Part shown: in pieces, positions 56,059 through 64,000 of the stretch
Numbering within the stretch: the first letter of the stretch is position 1
Layout of the letters: the number at the start of each line of letters is the position of its first letter
DNA from: Heterodera schachtii
Lineage: Eukaryota; Nematoda; Chromadorea; Rhabditida; Heteroderidae
Assembly (NCBI GenBank): GCA_023374025.1
Contig: SIJG01000021.1
Location: forward strand, 1,032,474-1,096,473
Length of the DNA: 64,000 bases
Direction of reading: 5' to 3'
The notes under the pieces: model-generated
What the model was told of the DNA's origin: nothing
Seen by the model: the letters and a program-made list of their open reading frames with translations, nothing else
The model's database searches: none
Made by a program: the position numbers and the translations under genes

Positions 56059-56545
56059 TCAGCTGGGAACAACTCAGCCGAGGATAACTCAGCTGATGGG
56101 ACAACTCGGCTGGTGGACAATTCAGCTTTACGACAATTTACAAAAATTATAAAAATTCAAAATAATAAAATAAATTAAATAAACCAATTAAAAAAATTTT
56201 AATCTTAGTAAATTTTTTAAAGTTTAACAGTTGTCTTTCGGGTGTCATGACAACTTATACACAAACAACCGTACAAGGGCAACTCATACAATGGCTTAGG
56301 TTAGGCCTAAGCTCTAAGCTAGGCCTAGGCTTAGGCTTGCTTTGTCCTAGGCTTATTTTTGTAAAATTTTATTTTTGTAAAATTTTTATGTACGGCTGAG
56401 CAACTCATACAATGGCTTAGATTAGGCCTAAGCTCTAACCTAGGCCTAGGCTTAGGCTTGTGGTCCTAGGCTTATTTTTGTAAAATTTTTATGTACTGCT
56501 GAGTAGTACATCAGCGGAATTATCCCATCAGCTGACTTGTCTGTC
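56059..56545. mobile_element. Fold-back-like element with CAGCTG-rich inverted arms and internal duplication
   Basis: The left arm (56059-56145) has repeats of the type CAACTCAGCTG(A/G)TGGGA; the right arm (about 56490-56545) has TCCCATCAGCTGACTTGTC and ATCAGCGGAATT. The interior holds a tandem duplication of about 115 bp, each with GGCTTAGGTTAGGCCTAAGC-like sequence and TTTTTGTAAAATTTTTATGT. Target duplication not found. Weaker than the elements at 47.1 and 61.1 kb. Confidence 0.55.
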
Positions 56546-56589
56546 AGCTGACTAGAACAGATTGTTATTGGTTTATTATTTAATTACGC

Positions 56590-58195
56590 ATTTTCAATGT
56601 AATTGGTGGCTTTGTACTAATTTTTACTCGAATAACAGGTGAAAGCGTGATGAAATTGTTAATGTTTTCCCCAACGAAATCTGTCTGAACTTTTGGGCCC
56701 AAATTTAATTATTATATGCAAAAGGGTGTGTGTGACCTCTGATATAATTAACAAAATAAATAATAAATTAAATTTCGTGTCACTGGATGAGATGGTTTCA
56801 AATTAAATCATCAATATTATATGCAAATTCAATCGGATTCCTGACTGAGCATGTTATAGAAAAAGAACCATTATGCTGAATATGGATTTTTCTCAAAATT
56901 AGATTATGCAAAAAAGTTAAATCACTCATTTCAGCCATAAAAAATCCTCATTTGCCACTAAAATACCTTAAAAAAAAAATCCTCATTTGGTATGATAAAT
57001 CGTCATTTTTAAAACAGCATAAAATTGTGAACAAAATCAGTTAACTGTAATATTTTTAAATGCTTTTTTTACGGCGCTTTTTCCACAAAACTTTTGGGGA
57101 ACCGGGGGGCCGGCGGTGCCGATAGGCGCCGCCGGAAAATTTTTTGTAATTTATAATAGGATTGTTAACAGATTTTGTCCAAAAAAGCAGTTATTTTGAA
57201 TTTTGGCACCTTTTTTAGCAACTATTTAGGGCAGTTTTGAATTTTTGGCACATTTTTTAGCAACTATTTAGGGCATTTTTCAGTTTTTAGAAATTATCTA
57301 GGCAAATATTTCGCGATTTTAAAAACTAAAAATTCCATCCCTAACATAAGGTGCGCAATGAAAATCATCATCATTTTTGTGCCCGCTTAATTACTCCATT
57401 AATTCTTTTTCGTAAGAAAGAAGACATTTTCGTTTCGATGACTTTTTTTGTATAAAATTATCTAAAGGAAATTAATTAAAATTTATTGTAAATGAGGATT
57501 TTTCGAAAAAATGTTTAAGATTTGAAGAAAAAGTTCGAACATTTTGCAAATACATCTAATTTTTCAAAAAATCATGCGTTTTTGTCACTTTTTTATCAAA
57601 AGACCACAAAAACACGCAAATCCTCATTTTCCAAAAAAATCCTCTTTGACCCTCTAAAAGACTACAAAATGAGGAAAAAATCCTCAGATACCGAAACCCT
57701 GAGTTAAATCCATGTTCATTCTACGTTTTAAAAGGGGTTCTTGGTTAAAAAGTTGGAGAAGTTCGTCGTATTTATTGAATTAGAACTCCCGGAGGCTCTT
57801 TTCAACCACCTCGAAAGGGGGGGGGGGCTTTATTCCAGGGGCAGGTTCTAATTCAGGTGGCCGAGTCCGAACTCAATAAATACGGTATATCCACTTTTTC
57901 GTTTTAAGGGATTTGAGCAAAGCAAAAGATGTATGGAAAATTTGAAGAAAAATAAGGGTTTTCGGTCATTTCTATGAAATTTTGACAAGAAAAGCGCAAA
58001 AAAAACAATGAAAAATATGAGAAAGTCGTCATTTTAGCTTTCTAACAATACTTTGGCCATTTTTTTTGTTGTCACATTTTTCTTTTTTACTAAAAAATTT
58101 ATTATTTTTCTATTACAATAACAAATACATTTTTCTTAAATTTTTTTGGCGCATATTAAATTAAAATTGGTAGCCAAATTAAGCAGATTTTAATG
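56590..58195. other. Intergenic, with one GC hairpin and one palindromic MITE
   Basis: 56585-56715 is the duplicated upstream end of the receptor segment. 57108-57135 is the GC hairpin GGTGCCGATAGGCGCCGCC. 57766-57887 is the fourth copy of the TACCGTATTTACTGAATTAG-type palindrome (here GTATTTATTGAATTAGAAC ... CTCAATAAATACGGTA), and near 57200-57280 TTTTTAGCAACTATTTAGGG is duplicated. No gene. Confidence 0.5.
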
Positions 58196-58199
58196 ATTA

Positions 58200-60650
58200 C
58201 TAGCGGGGTCAGCGCCTTCGGCGCATCCCCCGCTAGGTAGTACGATTGTATTGTAGGATTATGAAAGATAAAATCGACTGGCTCGGCCGCTTCGCGGCCT
58301 CGCATTCTTTTCTTGTCTTTTTCAACCAATCGCCGGGACTCAATCCACCAGCATTTCAATCACTGGGACTCAATTCTCCGGCACTCCAATGACATTGCAA
58401 TCACTGGGACTCAACCCACCAGCATTCCAATCACTGGGACTCAACCCACCAGCATTTCAATCACTGGGACTCATCTCCGGCATTCCAATGACATTCCAAT
58501 CACTGGGACTCAATCCACCAGCATTCCAATCACTGGGACTAAATTCTCATGCATTCCAATCACTGGGACTCAACCCACCAGCATTTCAATAAATGGGACT
58601 CAACCCACCAGCATTCCAATCATTGGGACTAAATTCTCATGCATTCCAATCACTGGGACTCAACCCACCAGCATTTTAATCACTGGGACTCAATTCTCCG
58701 GCATTCCAATGACATTCCAATCACTGGGACTCAATCCACCAGCATTCCAATCACTGGGACTAAATTCTCATGCATTCCAATCACTGGAACTCAACCCACC
58801 AGTATTTCAATAAATGGGACTCAACCCACCAGCATTTCAATCACTGGGACTCAATTCTCCGGCACTCCAATGACATTGCAATCACTGGGACTCAACCCAC
58901 CAGCATTCCAATCACTGGGACTCAACCCACCAGCATTTCAATCACTGGGACTCATCTCCGGCATTCCAATGACATTCCAATCACTGGGACTCAATCCACC
59001 AGCATTCCAATCACTGGGACTAAATTCTCATGCATTCCAATCACTGGGACTCAACCCACCAGCATTTCAATAAATGGGACTCAACCCACCAGCATTCCAA
59101 TCATTGGGACTAAATTCTCATGCATTCCAATCACTGGGACTCAACCCACCAGCATTTTAATCACTGGGACTCAATTCTCCGGCATTCCAATGACATTCCA
59201 ATCACTGGGACTCAATCCACCAGCATTCCAATCACTGGGACTAAATTCTCATGCATTCCAATCACTGGAACTCAACCCACCAGTATTTCAATAAATGGGA
59301 CTCAACCCACCAGCATTTCAATCACTGGGACTCAATTCTCCGGCACTCCAATGACATTGCAATCACTGGGACTCAACCCACCAGCATTCCAATCACTGGG
59401 ACTCAACCCACCAGCATTTCAATCACTGGGACTCATCTCCGGCATTCCAATGACATTCCAATCACTGGGACTCAATCCACCAGCATTTCAATCACTGGGA
59501 CTCAATTCTCCGGCATTCCAATGACATTCCAATCACTGGGACTCAACCCACCAGCATTCCAATCACTGAGACTCAACCCACCAACATTATAATCACTGGG
59601 ACTCAATTCTCCGGCATTCCAATGACATTCCAATCACTGGGACTCAATCCACCAGCATTTCAATCACTGGGACTCAATTCTCCAGCATTCCAATCACTGG
59701 GACTCAAGCCACCAACATTATACTCACTGGGACTCAATTCTCCGGCATTCCAATGACATTCCAATCACTGGTACTCAATCCACCAGCATTACAATGACTG
59801 GGACTCAATTCTCCGGCATTACAATCACTGGGACTCAAGCCACCAACATTATAATCACTGGGACTCAATTCTCCGGCATTCCAATGACATTCCAATCACT
59901 GGGACTCAATCCACCAGCATTAAAATCACTGGACTGAATCTTAGAAAATTTCTTCAGCATTTTTAACTTTTTGTATGCCTTGGGATGTTGAATCAGTGTG
60001 GAGGGCTCGGCCGCTTCGCGGTCTCTTACGGGCGCCTTCGGCACCCCTCACAAATTTGTTGCGCCAAAGGTACTCACTCGGCCGCTTCGCGGCCTCGTAC
60101 GGGGGGCCTTCGGCCCCCTCACCACCCGGGACCTCATCGCAATCACCGGGACTCAATTCTCTGACATTCCAATCACTGGGACTCAATCAACCAGAATTCC
60201 AATCGACAGGACTTAACCCACCAACGTTACAATCACTTTTACTCAACCCACCAACATTCCAATCATTGGGACTCAATCCACCAGCATTTTGGAACTCAAT
60301 TCTCCATCATTCCAATTACCGGGATTCAATCACTCCAGCATTTCAATCACTGGGACTCAATCGCACCAATTCTTCAGCATGGCATCGCAATCACCGGGAC
60401 TCAATTCTCCGACATTTCAGTCTCCGGGATTCATCTCACCATCATTTCTATTACTGGGACACAATTCTCCGGCATTACAATCACTGGGACTCAATTCTCC
60501 GGCATTCCAATCACTGGGACTCAATTCTCCATCATTCCAATTCTCGGGACTCAATCTCACCAGCATCCCAATCACTGGGACACAATTCTACTCAATTCTC
60601 CGGTATTCCAATCACTTGGACTCAATTTCACGGATTCATCGGCATCAAAC
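58200..60650. repeat. 30-bp minisatellite with higher-order 481-bp repeat and GC-rich hairpins
   Basis: The unit is close to CAATCACTGGGACTCAACCC + ACCAGCATTC, head to tail from 58317 to 59940 and, more diverged, 60140-60620. A block of about 16 units repeats with a 481-bp period (for example 58639 and 59120, 58770 and 59251). 58200-58245 forms a hairpin (CTAGCGGGG ... CCCCGCTAG) around GCGCCTTCGGCGC, and 58283-58303, 60008-60022 and 60079-60093 contain CGGCCGCTTCGCGGCC-type palindromes. Frames stay open in parts (SLGLNPPAFQ or ITGTQPTSIP repeats) because the unit is a multiple of three. There is no signal peptide or stable start, so I do not call a gene. Confidence 0.85.
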
Positions 60651-61131
60651 AATAAATGCGATAAATCCATCCAATTAAAACCGTATCCATTAAAAGAGGC
60701 ATAATTGACATCCGCTTTAATTATAAAAACAAAAAAACTCCATTTCAAAGTCAAAACAATTTCTCGAACCAAAACTTTTTCAATACAATATCAAAACTAA
60801 TTGTAAGATCATTTCCATTGACTTTGCATATACAAAAACAATCTTTTTCTTTTCTTTTTTACAAAAGTTTAAGAGCATTCACTTCCATATGCACTTTGCT
60901 AATATAACAAAAATAAAATCCTTTTCTCTTAACAAATGCAATAGAAAGCATTCATTGCGATTTCATTATCATTAATAAAACATATAAAAACCAAAAAAAA
61001 AAAAAGAAATTTATTTTAAACTGTACTTTTTGTAAAGACAGACAAAACAAAAATGAAAAAAATCATAACCAAACATTTCCTTTTTCAAATTCATTTTTAA
61101 CGCAAAAACAATACAAAAAATGAAAAAAACC
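60651..61131. other. AT-rich intergenic DNA
   Basis: No gene or repeat structure recognised. Confidence 0.4.
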
Positions 61132-61608
61132 GGAACCGCTCAGTTCGGCCCCCACAGTTCGGCCCTCACGGTTCGGCCCTCACGATTCGGCCCCCACGAT
61201 TCGGCCCCAGCTCATTTTTCCATGTTAGCTTTTTTATTTGTTATCCAAATCCATAAATCTTGGTATCATTCGAAAGCTCTTAACATGCTCTATTAGCCTT
61301 ACATAAAGCGAAAAATTTTTCAAGCCTAGAAAAAATTTTAGTGAGAAAAAAACTTGAAATTTTCGACTTTTTCGCAATTTTCATGTATAACTTTTTTGGT
61401 ATTTGTCTAATCGCAAAGCAATAGCTTAGAAAAAGCTTCTAAACACCTTAAGCTTTCAAATAATACCAACAATGTTGGATTTGTTTGACAAAGAAAAAAG
61501 TTATAGAAAGTTGTAGTGGAAAAACATGCTGGGGCCGAACCGTGGGGGCCGAATCGTGAGGGCCGAACCGTGAGGGCCGAACTGTGGGGGCCGAACTGAG
61601 GTAGACCG
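61132..61608. mobile_element. Fold-back element with GTTCGGCCC arrays and 9-bp duplication
   Basis: The left arm (about 61139-61210) is five units of the type CAGTTCGGCCCCCA / CGGTTCGGCCCTCA; the right arm (61530-61600) is the inverted array GGGGGCCGAACTGT / GAGGGCCGAACCGT. AAAAAAACC flanks at 61123-61131 and 61609-61617; it is low complexity, but 9 bp is the size known for FB elements. The spacer is itself partly palindromic and contains GGTATCATTCGAAAGCTC and AGCTTTCAAATAATACC. Confidence 0.8.
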
Positions 61609-61711
61609 AAAAAAACCAAAACAACTTTTCTTTTTTTCAAATGACTTTCTAACGCAAAAACTAAACAAAACGCCACACAAATTCAAAACATGGATACATC
61701 CGGACAGACAC

Positions 61712-62385
61712 TAGAGAAAGGCAAGTCAACATTTTTCTCTTAGCGAATATTGTTTTAATAAATATCAACATTGACGTTGATATTTATTTAATATCAACAT
61801 ACATTATGCCATCAACATAATTTCAATGCTATTTTTAAAATTGGGATAATTTTTTTTAAATTTAAAGCAATTTTTTAAAAATGACTTTTGGCGGAAAAAT
61901 AAAATGGGAAGAGAGATAACAGAAAAGTGAGAGGGTGTTATATTCAGCCCCAGTCATACAAAAGCATTTTTGGTGAAGAAGAATAAAGAAAAATTAATTA
62001 AAAAGAGAGTGTTATGGGAAGAGATTTAAGACAGAGAGAGAACAGAGAACATAGCGAGGAATCTGCGTCTCTTACCAAAAGAATAAGCGAAGAAGAGACA
62101 TGAACTCCCTACCCATTGCGCTCTCTATTGGAATTATTTTCTCTACCCTCCTTCATCAAAAATGTTTTGTATGACTGGGACTGAGATCCAGCACTCTCTC
62201 ATTTTTGCGTTATCTCTCGCAATAAAATTATATACCGCTCATTTAAATTTTAAAAAATTAGCGCAATTTTAAAAATTACGTTGATATTTGCGTTGATGCC
62301 ATAATGTTAGTTGATTTAATTAAATATCAACATTTAAATTGATACTCCGCAAAAAGCAATAAAAAGGTTGATTTGCCATTCTCTA
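61712..62385. mobile_element. hAT-type MITE with 8-bp duplication ACAGACAC and a nested inverted element
   Basis: Ends TAGAGAAAGGCAAGTCAAC and GTTGATTTGCCATTCTCTA; ACAGACAC flanks at 61704-61711 and 62386-62393. Subterminal ATATCAAC blocks are inverted. Inside, 61914-62217 is a second inverted repeat (AGAGATAACAG ... CCCCAGTCATACAAAAGCAT, mirrored by ATGTTTTGTATGACTGGGAC ... GTTATCTCT). Confidence 0.85.
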
Positions 62386-62393
62386 ACAGACAC

Positions 62394-62827
62394 TCAACTT
62401 TAATATATAGGATTGTTCATTTCAGCTTTTCATTTTTGCTTTTGTTGTTTGATTTTTGCCGTTTTTTTCCAATTCGACAATTGCACGGCACATTTTTCTA
62501 ATCTAATTTAATACAAAAATTGAAATAATAATTTATTATTGTATATGAAAAGTCATTTTTTTTAATTTACCTAAAACGACTAAACTACTGGCGGTGTCTG
62601 AACATATGCAAACAATTAATTAATGAAATTTCTCTCGGCCAAATGAACATTAAAAATTGGCAAAATAATAAAAGTTCAGCTAAACAAATGTTTATTAAAA
62701 TTTCTTGAATTTCCGTCTATTCGAAACAAAAGTTTAGTTTAGTCAACTGTCAAGTGCATCAAAATTTTTAGCATAAAAGCGACGAAACTTTTTGACAGTT
62801 CACAATTAAATTAAAATTAATTAATCA
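62394..62827. other. AT-rich upstream region of the carbonic anhydrase gene
   Basis: No gene. A TATATA at about 62404 and the final 60 bases before the ATG are AT-rich; no specific promoter element can be assigned. Confidence 0.35.
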
Positions 62828-63837
62828 ATGCCCTTTTTACTTATTCTGACCGTTCTTTTTGTGCACCACGGTAAATTTTGGTGATTTTATTTAAAAAAAG
62901 CATTAATAAATTCTGAAGCTGAAAAATTTTTATTTTTGATTAAAATTTTATTAAAAATACTTGCAAATTTGTCAAAAGATCGTTAAAGGATGAATTTATT
63001 TCATTTTTTCGAAACATTAAAAAAAATTAAAAATCTAAAATTTTAAATTTTAATTAATTATTTGTGGAAAAACCCGAGTTTTCAATTAAACAGCAACTCA
63101 ATCTACGGGTGACGAGAAGCCATTCAATTTTGAGGAGCTTGAACCTTTGGAAGGGCAATGCACAACGGGGCAAAGGCAATCACCAATTAATATTCGCAAA
63201 GAATGGGTAAATTTAATTAATAACTAATTACATAATTAGTGAGTAAGAACATTTTCATGTTTACTTTTGTTAGCGTTCCAATTCCAGTACTTATTTTCGA
63301 GTGTTGGGCAGAATTTTGGAATTTATCAGTACCCTAAATGCTCAGCCAGCACTTTTAAAAACCGCGTCAAAAAAATGATAATAAGATCCAAAAAGGCTGT
63401 CGACATCAAATTTTTATGAAAATTTTTGGTTTTGGTAATGAATCTCTTAGAATAGGATTTAAGCAATTGGATGCATTGGATATACTTTAGACAAGGCCCC
63501 AGAAAAAAATGGCACAAATGATATACCAATCGATTAGTCTCGACGAGTTATGCACGAAAAAATAGGTCTCCAGTTGCGGAAATGCCAAAACTGGAGACCT
63601 ATTTTTTCGTGCATAGCTCGTCGAGACGAATCGATTGGGTATATAATTTGTGCCATTTTTTTCTGGGGCCTTGAGTAAAGTACAACCAAGCAATTTTTCT
63701 TTTAACTAATTCTAGAAAAATTCGATATTTCTATGTTTTTAACTATTTTTAGTTTACTGAAAACAAAACTCCGCCAATTCGATTTGTAAATTATGAAAAA
63801 CAAAACAGTGTGATATTGCACAACCATGGGCATTCAG
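62828..63837 (+). CDS. Secreted alpha-type carbonic anhydrase, first three exons (3' end outside window)
   Basis: Exons 62828-62870, 63094-63206 and 63753-63837 join in phase (1, 0) with GT/AG borders; exon 3 ends at a GTGAAAA donor in phase 1 and the gene continues past 64000. The start MPFLLILTVLFVHHGA is a short signal peptide. Exon 2 has the alpha-CA hallmark GQRQSPINI, and exon 3 ends LHNHGHS at the position of the family's conserved NNGHS segment. Alpha carbonic anhydrases reversibly hydrate CO2 with a zinc held by three His residues, which would lie in later exons, so activity cannot be judged. Intron 2 carries the long hairpin at 63493-63674. Confidence 0.85.
63493..63674. mobile_element. 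Near-perfect hairpin element in a carbonic anhydrase intron
   Basis: Left arm CAAGGCCCCAGAAAAAAATG, ATACCAATCGATTAGTCTCG, GCACGAAAAAATAGGTCTCC and right arm GGAGACCTATTTTTTCGTGC, TCGTCGAGACGAATCGATTG, ATTTTTTTCTGGGGCCTTG are inverted over about 80 bp with few mismatches. The loop is about 20 nt (TTGCGGAAATGCC). It is probably a recently inserted fold-back MITE; no clear target duplication. Confidence 0.75.
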
Positions 63838-64000
63838 GTGAAAAAAACAGAATGAATACAAAGGTTGCGTCGAAAATTTCACAAAATAAGCATTTTTTTT
63901 AAACGAAATTATATTAAGCGTTTTTGGTGAAAATTTTTAAAAATTTAATCCAAAAAATAGACCTTTTTTGAAGAGTTTTTAAAAACAAACTCAAAAGATT

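Noticed and set aside
56280..56480. TTAGGC words, the nematode telomere hexamer
   Set aside because: They are scattered in a palindromic CTTAGGTTAGGCCTAAGC context within an element, never in a head-to-tail array.

Overview
The window is AT-rich, intron-rich eukaryotic DNA that looks like a nematode chromosome. Short genes carry small phase-consistent introns, several starts sit directly after a TTTTAG or TTTCCCAG trans-splice-like acceptor, and two nematode-typical chemoreceptor families are present (Sra/Srab-like and Srsx-like). A clade IV plant-parasitic lineage is my guess from codon use and base composition; the sequence does not prove a genus. About four fifths of the window is repeats. 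No genes of bacterial, viral or CRISPR type were seen.

Layout. 1-2.5 kb: a Tc1-type MITE with a hAT-type MITE inserted in its end. 2.8-4.9 kb (minus): a four-exon membrane protein gene of unknown family. 5.1-6.9 kb: a weak plus-strand exon, a 111-residue coiled-coil gene and a two-exon small secreted peptide. 8.3-11.5 kb (plus): a four-exon 467-residue unknown protein. 13.4-17.5 kb: a 70-bp satellite. 18.1-19.6 kb (minus): a broken Srsx-like receptor, the paralogue of the longer broken copy at 52.7-55.8 kb. 22.3-23.0 kb: fragments of a papain-type cysteine protease. 24.5-25.0 kb: a GC-rich island. 25.9-31.7 kb: degenerate copies of an unknown lineage-restricted coiled-coil family, one split by a hAT-type MITE. 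33.2-34.8 kb: two 200-bp direct repeats around a decayed coiled-coil gene. 36.1-45.3 kb (plus): three tandem Sra/Srab-like genes, of which gene 3 is intact, gene 1 has lost an intron acceptor and gene 2 is only a 5' fragment. 46.4 kb: a possible small secreted peptide. 47.1-61.6 kb: several fold-back elements whose arms are inverted arrays of short repeats. 58.3-60.6 kb: a 30-bp coding-like minisatellite. 62.8 kb to the right edge: the first three exons of a secreted alpha carbonic anhydrase, cut by the window end.

The most unusual content is the mobile DNA. Many elements can be delimited to the base by target-site duplications, and two are confirmed by empty sites in paralogous sequence. At least three fold-back elements (47.1, 50.5-52.6 and 61.1 kb, probably also 56.1 kb) have arms made of inverted tandem arrays, each with a different unit of about 13-15 bp. 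Four elements share a short internal core (GCTTTC-NNATGATACC type) although their ends differ. These look like a poorly described fold-back system. No transposase gene is visible in the window, so all appear non-autonomous. All family assignments are from reading motifs by eye; no database search was possible.
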